A DNA stretch of 64,000 nucleotides from Bacillus spongiae. Lineage in GTDB: Bacteria > Bacillota > Bacilli > Bacillales > Bacillaceae_K. The stretch covers positions 186,001 through 250,000 of the forward strand of contig NZ_JBBAXC010000003.1 in assembly GCF_037120725.1 (NCBI RefSeq), given 5' to 3'. Positions 55,403 through 64,000 of this stretch are shown piece after piece; the first letter of the stretch is position 1, and the number at the start of each line of letters is the position of its first letter. The notes beneath the pieces were generated by a model that ran no database searches, was not told the origin of the DNA, and was given only the letters and a program-made list of their open reading frames with translations. A program made the position numbers and the translations under genes.

Positions 55403-56009
55403 TTCCATCATCCTTTCTGTTCATTCCGGAGGGCATTTGTGAAATAAAAGCGAATACAGCTTGATGAATATCATTTTTTAATTTATAGAAAATTTTATCG
55501 TACGCTCCTTGAGGATTTCCTTTTTCATAAGCAGAGGCAGGGAAGGTTTGTAAATAAAAATCAACTCGTTGAGGGAGTTGCTTTTCTAGATCTCCTCGGA
55601 TTAAATCATAGTAGGAGGAATCTAACGTTCGCTGTAGTTGCGTTTCTGTGTCTTGAATCAATGCGATTAAACCATCTTGTAAATAGTGTTGGATGCTCTC
55701 AATTAACTGTTGGCGTAGTTCTTTATTTTCAATAACCTCTGCACTTGCATTTGCCTGGTTGACAGCAAGTTCCTCAATCCCACTTAAGTCATTTGGGTTC
55801 ATTCCAATATTTAATGTCCCTTCAAGTGTATCCACTTTTAATTGGTCAAATTTGTATTCAATTTTTTCTACGTTCATCATTGGCTTTTCCTTCAATTCGT
55901 TTACTTCAACTTGTAGGTCGTTTAGCATGTCTTCAAGTTGTTTGATTTTTACATTTTGTGCTTCGATGTATTTCATCACTTGTTGCCAGTTCGATGGAGT
56001 TTGATACAT
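55377..56009 (-). CDS. gerPC: spore germination protein GerPC
   Basis: The 210-residue protein (B. subtilis about 205) starts at ATG 56009 after AGAGGTGAAAGC. An earlier in-frame ATG at 56087 would overlap gerPB and lacks a ribosome site. It begins with a coiled coil (KIKQLEDMLNDLQVEVNEL), unlike the beta-rich small Gerps, and ends with a helical globular part. It is the largest GerP component and is needed for germinant access. Confidence 0.92.
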   Translation of the reverse strand: MYQTPSNWQQVMKYIEAQNVKIKQLEDMLNDLQVEVNELKEKPMMNVEKIEYKFDQLKVDTLEGTLNIGMNPNDLSGIEELAVNQANASAEVIENKELRQQLIESIQHYLQDGLIALIQDTETQLQRTLDSSYYDLIRGDLEKQLPQRVDFYLQTFPASAYEKGNPQGAYDKIFYKLKNDIHQAVFAFISQMPSGMNRKDDGNEPPSHQS

Positions 56010-56031
56010 GCTTTCACCTCTTTTTAGAATA

Positions 56032-56250
56032 CTAGGAAATAGACAACGGCACGAATGTCCCTTCCTCTTGGAATTCTTGAATTCCATTTTTCTCAGCTAA
56101 TGGGGCAGGTTTAATAAAACCACCAGTATTAAATAAGTTTGAAGCTGCCTGGATGGAACCAGATGTGCCAATTTGTAAAACGGACGAATTGGATACACTG
56201 CCAATTCTTAAAGTATGGATTTGAATGGTTTGTTGTACATAAATGTTCAT
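56032..56250 (-). CDS. gerPB: spore germination protein GerPB
   Basis: The 72-residue protein begins MNIYVQQTIQIHTLRIG, has SSVLQIGTSGSIQAAS and a Gly-rich NTGGF, typical of GerPB. Second gene of the operon, 12 bp after gerPA, with the ribosome site formed by GTGAGTGTGATATTTT just upstream. Confidence 0.92.
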   Translation of the reverse strand: MNIYVQQTIQIHTLRIGSVSNSSVLQIGTSGSIQAASNLFNTGGFIKPAPLAEKNGIQEFQEEGTFVPLSIS

Positions 56251-56262
56251 AAAATATCACAC

Positions 56263-56487
56263 TCACAATGTAAAAGTTATAGGTTGATCCACTCCATCTG
56301 TATCATTTACATTAGTATTAGAAAGTTCATTGTAAACTTGAAGACCATCTCCTGTAATAAAGGATCCAGCTCCAGAAAATGTCTTTGCTACTGCTTTCGG
56401 TTGAAGTTGGAAAACATCTCCTATGTGTACAATACCACTTGAGCTGACCGTGACTACTTGAATGATCCCAACAAATCCTGGCATCAT
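56263..56487 (-). CDS. gerPA: spore germination protein GerPA
   Basis: The protein is 74 residues from ATG 56487, or 73 from the adjacent ATG 56484. It begins MPGFVGIIQVV and ends DTDGVDQPITF, very similar in plan to GerPF. First gene of the six-gene operon; AAAGGGTGTGAATA precedes the start, and a sigma-K-type promoter lies 30-56 bp upstream. Confidence 0.94.
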   Translation of the reverse strand: MMPGFVGIIQVVTVSSSGIVHIGDVFQLQPKAVAKTFSGAGSFITGDGLQVYNELSNTNVNDTDGVDQPITFTL

Positions 56488-56516
56488 TATTCACACCCTT
56501 TATGTTGCATATATGT

Positions 56517-56543
56517 TAGCCTATGAAATAGGTGAAAAAACGT
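56517..56543 (-). promoter_or_regulatory. sigma-K-type promoter of gerPA-PF
   Basis: On the minus strand AC (56543-56542), a 16-nt spacer and CATAGGCTA (56525-56517) fit the sigma-K consensus AC-N16-CATAnnnTA. The gerP operon is known to be transcribed by sigma-K in the mother cell during coat assembly. Confidence 0.75.
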
Positions 56544-56624
56544 GACTATAGCCTAATAGGTGAAAAATGTTAGAATAAAAGGGAAAATGGTTTTGAAGAA
56601 AAAGAGAAAGGTAGAGGAAGATTA

Positions 56625-57818
56625 TTGACAAGTATGAGACCGATTGAAGAAACGGCCCGAATTGATTCCTTAGATATGATCAGGGGGATTTCTCTCTTGG
56701 GGATTTTTCTTATTAATATGATGTCATTTCATTCTCCATTTATGTATTACAATCCATACCAATGGTGGAGTGAATCAGGAGAGAGCTCTCTCTATATGTT
56801 TTTGGATATTTTTGTCCAAGCAAGTTTTTACCCCCTTTTTGCAATGGTCTTCGGTTACGGACTAGTGATTCAAAGAGAACGTTCACTTGAACGAGGAGTT
56901 TCTTTCCTTCCGTTAGGATTTAGAAGGTTATGCGTGTTACTCGGATTTGGGATTATTCACGCTTTTCTAATTTGGTCTGGGGATATTTTAATTAATTACG
57001 CTTTATTTGGCATGATTTTATTAGTCATGTTGAGATGGTCAGGGAAGATACTTTTGATTTTAGGAATAGTATTATTTTTCATTCCTCAGTTATTAATTAG
57101 TGGGTTATTTTTATTATCGTACTTTGTTGAACCTAATCAAATGCTTTATTTTACGGATATGAAAGCGGTCGAAAACGCTGTTACTGCTTATTCAACAGGC
57201 AGCTTTATGGATATTTTTTCGCAGCGCTACAAAGACTGGTTCTTAGTAAATGGACCGATGAACTTACCATTTTTATTGCTGTCTATATTGCCGATGATGA
57301 TGATTGGAGCGGGCGCTTCTAAATTAAATATGCTCCAAAGAGCACGAGCAATGAAAAGAGTATGGGTGGCCATTTTGATTGTTACGTTAACAATCGGGAT
57401 TGGAATTAAAGCACTGCCATTTTTAATCGAAGCAAATTATTCATTTGCCATTATTCAAGACTTACTTGGAGGTCCTTTTTTATCTGTTGCATACGCAGCT
57501 ATTATTGTTTTATTAAGTATGAACAATGTAATGAATAAAATACTACGTCCTTTTGCAAAAGCTGGGAAAATGTCACTGACAATATATTTATCTCAATCTA
57601 TTATCGGTACATTTATTTTTTATTCTTACGGTCTTGGTTTATACGGAGAGGTAACGCTAATTACAGGGGCATGGCTTGTAGTAGGGATATTCTTGATTCA
57701 AGTTATTTTAGCTGAAATATGGCTTTCACGTTTCCAGTATGGCCCAATGGAGAAGCTTTGGAGGACCTTAACGTATGGAAGTACTAAACGTAGGCTAAAT
57801 AACGAACAAACAAAGTAA
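56625..57818 (+). CDS. DUF418 (YeiB-like) multi-pass membrane protein
   Basis: The 397-residue protein has about eight to ten hydrophobic helices. It opens with RIDSLDMIRGISLLGIFLIN, the YeiB/acyltransferase-like N-terminus of DUF418 proteins, and includes FGYGLVIQRER and a late SLTIYLSQSIIG. The family is sometimes compared with membrane acyltransferases, but no activity is established. TTG 56625 follows GTAGAGGAAG; ATG 56634 is an alternative. It precedes yisK by 14 bp, so they may be co-transcribed. Confidence 0.85.
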   Translation: MTSMRPIEETARIDSLDMIRGISLLGIFLINMMSFHSPFMYYNPYQWWSESGESSLYMFLDIFVQASFYPLFAMVFGYGLVIQRERSLERGVSFLPLGFRRLCVLLGFGIIHAFLIWSGDILINYALFGMILLVMLRWSGKILLILGIVLFFIPQLLISGLFLLSYFVEPNQMLYFTDMKAVENAVTAYSTGSFMDIFSQRYKDWFLVNGPMNLPFLLLSILPMMMIGAGASKLNMLQRARAMKRVWVAILIVTLTIGIGIKALPFLIEANYSFAIIQDLLGGPFLSVAYAAIIVLLSMNNVMNKILRPFAKAGKMSLTIYLSQSIIGTFIFYSYGLGLYGEVTLITGAWLVVGIFLIQVILAEIWLSRFQYGPMEKLWRTLTYGSTKRRLNNEQTK

Positions 57819-57832
57819 GGAGGGCTAGTGAA

Positions 57833-58732
57833 ATGAAGTTCGTAACCTATCAAAAAGATAATGTGGAATCAATTGGTATTGTATATGAATCTAGAATGAT
57901 AAGTTTGAAGTCCCTGGAGAAAATATATGCAAAAGAAGGTTTTTATCCTTCAGAGCTCATTGCGATGATTACTTCTTTCGATTATTTTCGACCATTTCTA
58001 GAACGTCATCTACATCAAGTGAAAGCAGATAGAAAGGAAGAAGAGGTTACATTATCAAGAGAGGAAGTAAGAGTATTAGCTCCTATTCCAACTCCTCGAA
58101 AAAATATTATGTGTGTTGGGAAAAATTATCGTGATCATGCGATTGAAATGGGTAGTGCTGCTGATATTCCGGCGGACTTAATTGTGTTTACAAAGTCTCC
58201 GTCTTCAGTGGTAGGGCATCTTCATCCCGTTAACTCTCATTCAACTATTACAAGTCAGCTTGATTATGAAGGAGAACTGGCGGTTATTATTGGCCGAAAA
58301 GGGAGCAATATATCACATAATCAAGCACTAGATTACGTGTTTGGGTACACAATTATGAATGATATTACTGCTCGGGACTTACAGAAAAAACATAAACAAT
58401 TTTTTATAGGGAAAAGCTTAGACACATTTTGCCCGATGGGTCCTGTAGTTGTGACAAAGGATGAAATGAATCATCCAGAAGAACTGTTTATTAAAACCGA
58501 GGTAAATGGACATCTTCGTCAGCTTTCTAATACAAAGCATTTGATTTTTCCTATTCAAGAAATTATTTCGACATTATCTCAAGGAATGACTTTAGAGCCG
58601 GGTGATATTATTGCGACCGGTACCCCTGCTGGAGTGGGAAAAGGAATGAATCCACCTAGTTATTTAAAAAATGGTGATAAAGTGACGGTTACAATTGAAG
58701 GAATTGGCGAGTTAACAAATATTATAGAATAA
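57833..58732 (+). CDS. yisK: fumarylacetoacetate hydrolase-fold enzyme YisK
   Basis: The 299-residue protein (B. subtilis YisK is about 301) has the FAH-domain motifs CVGKNYRDHAIEMG, DYEGELAVIIG (metal ligands), NDITARDLQ and TGTPAGVG. YisK is reported as an oxaloacetate decarboxylase and as a protein linked to cell-wall/Mbl biology. GTAAGGAGGGCTAGTGAA precedes the ATG. yisL follows at 81 bp, as in B. subtilis. Confidence 0.92.
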   Translation: MKFVTYQKDNVESIGIVYESRMISLKSLEKIYAKEGFYPSELIAMITSFDYFRPFLERHLHQVKADRKEEEVTLSREEVRVLAPIPTPRKNIMCVGKNYRDHAIEMGSAADIPADLIVFTKSPSSVVGHLHPVNSHSTITSQLDYEGELAVIIGRKGSNISHNQALDYVFGYTIMNDITARDLQKKHKQFFIGKSLDTFCPMGPVVVTKDEMNHPEELFIKTEVNGHLRQLSNTKHLIFPIQEIISTLSQGMTLEPGDIIATGTPAGVGKGMNPPSYLKNGDKVTVTIEGIGELTNIIE

Positions 58733-58813
58733 TAAGAGGCTTGTCCTTTTATCCAGTTGAAAATCTATGGTAAGATAAGATAGGAATTTTTTATGTGAAA
58801 TGGAGGTCTTTAA

Positions 58814-59173
58814 ATGGTAAATCAAACGCACGCACATATTACAACATGGGTAATAGCACTTATTTTGTTTTTTGTAGCCTTTGCCCTGCATCGAAGTGGT
58901 AAAGCACAGGGTATGAAAGTAGTTCATATGGTATTACGCTTGTTCTACTTACTCATTATTATAACTGGTGGAGTATTATTTATTAACCATCAAACTATTC
59001 AACCAGCAGTGTATGGCATGAAGATGCTCGTAGGGTTATTGGTGATTGGGATGATGGAAATGGTATTAGTACGTCTGACTAAAAACAAATCTACAAGAAT
59101 AGCTTGGATTTTATTTGTAGTCTCCTTTATCGCTGCATTGTACCTTGGATATGTTGGGAAATTAGGATTTTAA
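58814..59173 (+). CDS. yisL: DUF1516 membrane protein YisL
   Basis: The 119-residue protein has four membrane helices (about 8-25, 36-55, 65-82 and 92-112) with short loops. The HAHITTWVIALILF start and layout match YisL, whose function is unknown. ATGGAGGTCTTTAA precedes ATG 58814. The terminator after it also serves the convergent yisN. Confidence 0.9.
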   Translation: MVNQTHAHITTWVIALILFFVAFALHRSGKAQGMKVVHMVLRLFYLLIIITGGVLFINHQTIQPAVYGMKMLVGLLVIGMMEMVLVRLTKNKSTRIAWILFVVSFIAALYLGYVGKLGF

Positions 59174-59176
59174 TGA

Positions 59177-59207
59177 ATAAAAAGCTGCCATTTGGCAGCT
59201 TTTTTAT
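59177..59207. terminator. bidirectional terminator between yisL and yisN
   Basis: AAAAAGCTGCCA and TGGCAGCTTTTT-like arms pair around TT, with A- and T-rich flanks on each side. Confidence 0.85.
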
Positions 59208-59764
59208 TCAAACCTTTCAATAATGATTCGCTTTCCAGTACTTTTTGTAAATTCAAACCGGTCACGTTGTTTTTGATAATAACTGAAATGATGCTGAACA
59301 CCACAGATTTCATCTCCATTATCGAAGGTAATAAAATTGACTCCCTGCCGAACTTTCCTTTCCTCTAAAAATGAGAGGTGGTTATGGCAGAAGATGCAGT
59401 CATAAATGGAGAATTGGAGAGAATTGAGAGTGGTGATAAACTGAAGGAAAGCATCATCATTTAATTCATCTAACAACATTTCTAAGGAAAGAGTTAAATT
59501 TTTTCGAATCCTTACAGAATCATTTTCACGGAGCGAAAATGATTCAGCTTGAAATTTGAGCTCTCCATTTTCTTGTAATATTCCCCGTTTCCAATGGCCG
59601 TGGTAATAGACTTCAATCTCATGACTCGTAAAAAAATCTAACATAGTGGCTTCGTCGCTCTCATCATCAAAAAAGACCCATTGGTTATTCATATACTCTA
59701 CAGTACCTGTTATATAGGCTCGAGACTGCCCTTCTAATAACAAAGTTCGGTGATGGTTCTCCAA
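59204..59764 (-). CDS. yisN: DUF2777 family protein YisN
   Basis: I set the start at TTG 59764 because GAAGGAGGGGAATTA stands directly before it and the product then opens like B. subtilis YisN; the longer frame from GTG 59902 has no ribosome site. The 186-residue protein contains YITGTVEYMNNQWVFFDDE, a central FITTLNSLQFSIYDC and a CIFCHNHL motif that may bind metal. Function unknown. Convergent with yisL, next to asnO, as in B. subtilis. Confidence 0.82.
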   Translation of the reverse strand: MENHHRTLLLEGQSRAYITGTVEYMNNQWVFFDDESDEATMLDFFTSHEIEVYYHGHWKRGILQENGELKFQAESFSLRENDSVRIRKNLTLSLEMLLDELNDDAFLQFITTLNSLQFSIYDCIFCHNHLSFLEERKVRQGVNFITFDNGDEICGVQHHFSYYQKQRDRFEFTKSTGKRIIIERFE

Positions 59765-60084
59765 TAATTCCCCTCCTTCCTGTTTGTCACTTTCGTTATC
59801 TGTTTGCTCAATTTGATGGTCTTTCATACCAAAAAAGCTAAAACGGTGAAAATGTATCGTTCTTTTATTTGAACGTATTGCCTCATTGTGATTATGTGCC
59901 ACAGTTTTGTGAAAGCATAAGAAGAACTTTCAACTCGTTTGTATATGAAAAAACTTCTCCTTATTAAATTAGCTAAAACCACTATAAAGTTTCGCCTATT
60001 GTGAGTTAACTATTTTTCTTCCTAAGCATAAAATAATCATGTATTTGAAAAAGCCCACTTTCTAATAAGAAAGGATGATAACTC

Positions 60085-61935
60085 ATGTGTGGCATAGCAG
60101 GCTGGATTGATTATAAACAAAATGTGATTGCCGAAAGCAGATGGTTAAAAATAATGACAGAAACATTAAATAAACGGGGACCTGACGATTCAAACATATG
60201 GTTGGACCGACATGTTGGCTTCGGCCATAAGCGTTTAATTGTTGTAGATCCAATTGGTGGGGTTCAGCCTATGACAAAAATCAAAGGAGAAAATTCATTT
60301 ACCATATGTTACAATGGAGAACTTTATAATACAGAAGACTTACGCAAAGTTCTCCATACTAAAGGATATTCGTTTAACGGTCATTCTGATACAGAAGTCC
60401 TGTTAACAGCTTACATTGAGTGGCGTGAGCGATGTGTAGAGCATCTTAATGGGATTTTCGCTTTTGCTGTGTGGGATAGTGAGAAGGAGGAAGTGTTTAT
60501 CGGTCGAGATAGAATGGGGGTAAAACCGCTGTTCTTTATCGAAAAAAGCGGAAGCCTCCTCTTTGCATCTGAGATTAAAGCCTTATTAGCCCATAAAGAT
60601 GTGAAAACGGAAATTGATCGAGAAGGTTTAGCTGAAATATTAGGGTTAGGTCCTTCCAGGTCTCCGGGAAATGGCGTGTTTAAAGGAATAGAAGAATTAC
60701 GTCCCGCACACGCATTAATATTTTCAAAAAACGGAAAAAAAATATGGAGGTATTGGAATGTAAAAAGCGCAAATCATCAACATTCTTTTCAAGAGACCGT
60801 CGATCAAGTACGTTTTTTAGTGACGGATAGTATCACAAGGCAGCTTGTGTCAGATGTACCCCTTTGTACCTTTTTATCGGGAGGGGTAGATTCTAGTGCA
60901 ATAACTGCCATTGCAGCGAATAGCTACAAAGAGAACGGGAAAGGGCCGTTAACCACGTATTCAATTGATTATGAGGGGAATGATCAATTTTTTAAAGCAA
61001 ACAGCTTTCAACCGAATGCAGATGGGGCATGGATAAAGCTGATGAGTGAGACGGTGGGAACTTCTCACCATAATTGTGTTATCACACAACAACAGTTAAG
61101 AGATAACCTTGTTGAGGCGGTTCATGTTCGAGATTTACCGGGAATGGCGGATGTCGATTCTTCCCTATTGTGGTTTTGTAGAGAAATTAAAAAGGATTTT
61201 GTCGTAGGATTATCCGGAGAATGTGCAGATGAAATTTTTGGAGGCTACCCGTGGTTCCATAGACAAGATGATTTTAATAGAGCTGGTTTTCCGTGGATGA
61301 GGTCAACAGAAGAAAGGCAAAAGCTCTTAAAGGATAACTGGAGCAAAAGGTTGAATTTACAAGAGTACGTTCAATTAAAATACCAAGAAACTGTGAATGA
61401 AACACCTCGCTTAGAAGGAGAAACTCCTTTGGAAGCTAGGCGGCGCGAGCTTTTCTATTTAAACATGCTATGGTTTATGACAACGTTATTAGATCGTAAA
61501 GATCGAATGAGTATGGGAGCAAGCCTGGAGGTACGTGTTCCATTTGCTGATCATCGGCTTGTTGAATATGTGTGGAATGTTCCATGGGAGATGAAGATGC
61601 ATGATGGGCGGGAAAAAGGAATTTTACGCAAAGCGTTAGAAGGTACCTTACCAAATGAAGTATTGTATCGAAAGAAAAGCCCATACCCGAAAACACATCA
61701 TCCTGAATACACTCAATTAGTGACGGCGTGGCTTAAAGATATTTTGAGTGATCGAAACAGTGTTCTGCATGAGCTATTTGATAAACAGAGATTGGGGCAT
61801 ATTGTAGAGTCAGAAGGGAATTCTTTTCAAGTTCCTTGGTTTGGTCAATTAATGACAGGACCGCAGCTTTTAGCACATTTAGCACAAATTCACGTATGGT
61901 TTCATGATTATAATATCAATATTATTGAAAGCTAA
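60085..61935 (+). CDS. asnO: glutamine-hydrolysing asparagine synthase AsnO
   Basis: The 616-residue enzyme (B. subtilis AsnO/YisO about 614) begins MCGIAGW, so Cys becomes the N-terminal glutaminase nucleophile after Met removal. The class II amidotransferase domain spans 1-210. The synthetase domain has the PP-loop LSGGVDSSAI near 270 and SGECADEIFGGYPWF. It turns aspartate, glutamine and ATP into asparagine; in B. subtilis asnO is sporulation-linked. AGAAAGGATGATAACTC precedes ATG. Confidence 0.93.
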   Translation: MCGIAGWIDYKQNVIAESRWLKIMTETLNKRGPDDSNIWLDRHVGFGHKRLIVVDPIGGVQPMTKIKGENSFTICYNGELYNTEDLRKVLHTKGYSFNGHSDTEVLLTAYIEWRERCVEHLNGIFAFAVWDSEKEEVFIGRDRMGVKPLFFIEKSGSLLFASEIKALLAHKDVKTEIDREGLAEILGLGPSRSPGNGVFKGIEELRPAHALIFSKNGKKIWRYWNVKSANHQHSFQETVDQVRFLVTDSITRQLVSDVPLCTFLSGGVDSSAITAIAANSYKENGKGPLTTYSIDYEGNDQFFKANSFQPNADGAWIKLMSETVGTSHHNCVITQQQLRDNLVEAVHVRDLPGMADVDSSLLWFCREIKKDFVVGLSGECADEIFGGYPWFHRQDDFNRAGFPWMRSTEERQKLLKDNWSKRLNLQEYVQLKYQETVNETPRLEGETPLEARRRELFYLNMLWFMTTLLDRKDRMSMGASLEVRVPFADHRLVEYVWNVPWEMKMHDGREKGILRKALEGTLPNEVLYRKKSPYPKTHHPEYTQLVTAWLKDILSDRNSVLHELFDKQRLGHIVESEGNSFQVPWFGQLMTGPQLLAHLAQIHVWFHDYNINIIES

Positions 61936-61971
61936 CGAGGGCTAAAGTGCATCCATTAACTAAATGGAAAC

Positions 61972-62010
61972 AAAAAAGGGGGAATGTACATAATCCCCCC
62001 TTTTTTTACA
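61972..62010 (+). terminator. terminator of asnO
   Basis: AAAAAGGGGGA pairs with TCCCCCCTTTTTTT across a short AT loop. The A- and T-rich arms could also stop transcription from the right. Confidence 0.8.
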
Positions 62011-62087
62011 AATCGTATCATGAATGAATGGATAAATGAAAAATAGATGAAGGTAAAACACTAGTCATCGCAAGTTACTATCTTCTA

Positions 62088-62858
62088 TCATTCCATTAAA
62101 TCGTTTAATAATTCCGGTTTAAAGCGTTTGGCTAGTAGCCGAGTGGCTTTTTCTGTGTCAATATCATATACGAGTAGCTCTTCGACATTGCTCTTCCCTT
62201 CGATTAGTCGTTCACCTGAGGGAGAGATTAAAGAAGTGCAGCTTCCTTGATTTTCAATTGCATAATTAACGCTAGCAAAAAATATATTATTTTCTAAGCT
62301 TCTGCACACCATCGCATTGTTAAAGAAGTGAGGGTTAGTGACATTTCCTGTGAATTGAGGATGGAAGACGATACTCGCTCCTTGAATGGCTGCCCATCTA
62401 ACCGTCTCTGGATATCTTATCCCTTCGTGGCAAATGACGATACCGAATGTGACATTATTGATTTCAAATAAACGTCGCCCATCCCCAGGTACATAGCCGA
62501 AGGAATCTTCATCAGGATCGATCTGATTTTTTGTTTGATACCCTAAAATTTCTCCAAATTGATTAATAACAAAAGCTACTAGGTGATATCCTAGATCATC
62601 CTTCCATTCCATTGGTAAAATGACAGCAATCTTTGCTTGCTTTGCTAATGCACAAATTTCATTTATGGCTCCAGCTTGAAAATGATGGTCATATTTATCA
62701 ACTTTATACCCTACCCCTCGAAGGCCAGGGATGATCGATTCTGGGAAGCAAATAAGCTCACAATGTTGCTTATGAGCCTGAATAATCATCTCTCTCACCG
62801 TATTTACTCCCATTGTTGCTGTTTTGGGGAACTTAGTTTGCGCTAATCCGATTCTCAT
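62088..62858 (-). CDS. carbon-nitrogen hydrolase (nitrilase superfamily)
   Basis: The 256-residue protein carries the full catalytic triad: E40 (FPESIIPG), K110 (YQTKNQIDPDE) and C143 (IVICHEG). It would hydrolyse an amide, as in omega-amidase or carbamoylase branches; the substrate is unknown. GTAGGAGGAGATACA precedes ATG 62858. Monocistronic, between asnO and an ammonium transporter, so release of ammonia from an amide is an appealing but unproven role. Confidence 0.85.
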   Translation of the reverse strand: MRIGLAQTKFPKTATMGVNTVREMIIQAHKQHCELICFPESIIPGLRGVGYKVDKYDHHFQAGAINEICALAKQAKIAVILPMEWKDDLGYHLVAFVINQFGEILGYQTKNQIDPDEDSFGYVPGDGRRLFEINNVTFGIVICHEGIRYPETVRWAAIQGASIVFHPQFTGNVTNPHFFNNAMVCRSLENNIFFASVNYAIENQGSCTSLISPSGERLIEGKSNVEELLVYDIDTEKATRLLAKRFKPELLNDLME

Positions 62859-63247
62859 TGTATCTCCTCCTACAACATATTTAAATATGTATTTATTCGT
62901 GTTCTAGAAAATAACACTTCTAACAAATGGCTATTCCTAGCAGCTAGATTTGGAAGACGGATATTGTTTAATTGTAAATGGTCTGTCTTTAAAGCCAACA
63001 CAATTTAAAAGCGTTATTTTCTTAGAATTTCTTAGCTTTTCTTCAAGTGTAAGGGGGAAGCCTGTATGTATTAAGTGTCATAGATGATAAATATATAGGT
63101 TGCTGTTTCCATAGATAGTTCATAAATAATATTGATACATACCTAAACCATAAATATTCGCTCAATCTCTTCTATATCCTTCTTTGTCATTAGAGAAATA
63201 AGGGCTTATTTGTTTTCGATGAATTTGTAGAAGGGGTGTTAGGGGGA
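62859..63247. other. intergenic stretch between the nitrilase gene and amt
   Basis: AT-rich, without convincing ORFs, repeats or recognisable RNA. It should hold the nitrilase promoter at its left end. Confidence 0.5.
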
Positions 63248-63291
63248 GATTGAAAAAAACACTCACGTCGATCGTGAGTGCTTTTTCAATC
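63248..63291 (-). terminator. terminator of the ammonium transporter gene
   Basis: GATTGAAAAA-CACTCACG and CGTGAGTGCTTTTTCAATC form a long stem around TCGAT, three bases beyond the amt stop, with T-rich sequence inside the arm. Confidence 0.8.
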
Positions 63292-63293
63292 TT

Positions 63294-64000
63294 TTAATGC
63301 AATGTCTTATTGACAGTCTCAGAGCTTCCTAAGCCGTTTAATCGTTCAACTAAATCCTTTCCAAAAGGTGCAGTTGGTGTTGACTTTGAATCGAATATTG
63401 TTTCATTCAACTCATAGGCACTTGAACCATGTTCAGCAAAATCAAGACCAGCTATTTCTTCCTCATGTGAAACGCGGATTCCGAAGGCTTTTTTGAGAAT
63501 ATACACTAAACCACCAGATGTTAGGACGGTCCAGCCAATGACAGAGAGTACGCCTGTCAGTTGAACTAAAAGGAGTGATGCGCCTCCTCCATAAAACAAT
63601 CCACTTGAAACATCAAATAATCCAACTGCAAGAGTTCCCCAAATTCCACAAATTCCATGTACAGCAATGGCTCCCACGGGATCATCTATTTTTGCTTTTA
63701 CATCGATAAAACGAACGGCTTCAACTAAAATGATTCCAGCCACTAACCCAATAATGATCGAACCAAAAATCGAGACGTTAGCACATCCAGCTGTAATCCC
63801 AACTAAACCACCTAATGCACCGTTCAATGTTAGAGATGCGTCGATACGATTAAATCGTATTTGAGTATAAAACGCAGAGGAGATTATCGCTCCCGAAGCA
63901 GCTAGAAGAGTAGTGGTAATGACGTGTGGGACAAGTGATGGATCCGCTACTAAGGAGCTTCCTCCATTAAAGCCAAACCATCCGAACCATAAGATGAAAA
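63294..64000 (-). CDS. amt: ammonium transporter Amt/NrgA family, cut by window edge
   Basis: The frame is open from the right window edge to the stop at 63294, about 235 codons; the TTG at 63827 is internal. It reads FNGGSS early, a conserved GAIAVHGICGIWGTLAVGLF with the pore His, and several helices, as in Amt/AmtB proteins. The cytoplasmic tail after the last helix is long (about 65 residues) and starts FGIRVSHEEEIAGLDFAEHGSSAY, the usual Amt tail. It takes up ammonium, often under GlnK and TnrA control. Which Amt paralogue this is cannot be told from the C-terminal part. Confidence 0.92.
   Translation of the reverse strand, partial: FILWFGWFGFNGGSSLVADPSLVPHVITTTLLAASGAIISSAFYTQIRFNRIDASLTLNGALGGLVGITAGCANVSIFGSIIIGLVAGIILVEAVRFIDVKAKIDDPVGAIAVHGICGIWGTLAVGLFDVSSGLFYGGGASLLLVQLTGVLSVIGWTVLTSGGLVYILKKAFGIRVSHEEEIAGLDFAEHGSSAYELNETIFDSKSTPTAPFGKDLVERLNGLGSSETVNKTLH

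Noticed and set aside
56009-56087. N-terminal extension of gerPC
   Set aside because: It would overlap gerPB, lacks a ribosome site and is rich in Lys/Arg/Cys unlike the family; the internal ATG has AGAGGTG in the right place.
63294-63827. Ammonium transporter fragment starting at 63827
   Set aside because: The frame continues without a stop to the window edge with conserved Amt sequence, so 63827 is an internal TTG, not a start.

Overview
The window is low-GC Bacillaceae chromosome from a spore-forming, genetically competent Bacillus-type organism. Evidence: strong AGGAGG ribosome sites with frequent TTG and GTG starts, a complete gerPA-PF spore germination operon behind a sigma-K-type promoter, yhaL, three YjcZ-family micro-genes, ComK, Hpr/ScoC, EcsABC and AddAB. 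Gene order follows the Bacillus subtilis yha-hem-yhf-yhj-add-gerP-yis segment closely, with local insertions and losses. I recognised genes by remembered family sequence and synteny; no database was searched.

Layout. 1-1650: end of an ABC permease (yhaP), then decayed coding fragments and an unknown two-helix membrane protein. 1658-5777: yhaO-yhaN, an SbcD/SbcC-like pair. 5990-6325: three GC-rich tandem units of 121 bp with compensatory base changes. 6410-9032: an MFS exporter, the exoribonuclease gene yhaM, and yhaL. 9113-14057: prsA, three 28-29 residue YjcZ-type genes, yhaK/yhaJ-position membrane genes, yhaI, hpr, yhaH and hit. 14200-14455: a region of C-rich motifs about 62 nt apart. 14600-19572: ecsABC, a HAD phosphatase and yhaA. 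19928-24003: a KinB-like sensor kinase and a liaFSR envelope-stress operon. 24194-28499: hmoB and hemEHY (haem turnover and synthesis). 29047-31161: yhgE, preceded by paired operator-like palindromes. 31397-35252: a beta-propeller lipoprotein, a two-component pair and a YtkA-like lipoprotein, a probable envelope-sensing module. 35372-42159: yhfH, yhfI, lplJ, lcfB (with a FadR-type operator), an enoyl-CoA hydratase, a yhfM-position remnant and yhfN. 42241-46306: yhzC, comK, yhjD, yhjE, sipV and a phosphotransferase-fold protein. 46676-54471: addBA and a MarR regulator. 54568-56487: gerPA-PF. 56625-61935: a DUF418 protein, yisK, yisL, yisN and asnO. 62088-64000: a nitrilase-family amidase and the end of an ammonium transporter.

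How the genes work together. hemEHY makes coproporphyrin or protoporphyrin products for haem, and hmoB on the opposite strand degrades haem. AddAB processes double-strand breaks, and YhaO/YhaN are probable DNA-end enzymes. LcfB with the hydratase feeds fatty-acid oxidation. EcsAB, PrsA, Hpr and SipV all bear on protein secretion. GerP, YhaL, the YjcZ peptides and AsnO relate to sporulation or cell-envelope physiology.

The least explained elements are the covarying repeat at 5990-6325, the C-rich array at 14200-14455 (on the minus strand it reads as Shine-Dalgarno-like sites before very short ORFs), and the 31.3-35.3 kb lipoprotein/two-component module, where a TTCA-N7-TTCACA motif precedes both transcription units. 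No rRNA, tRNA, CRISPR array, insertion sequence or prophage was seen.
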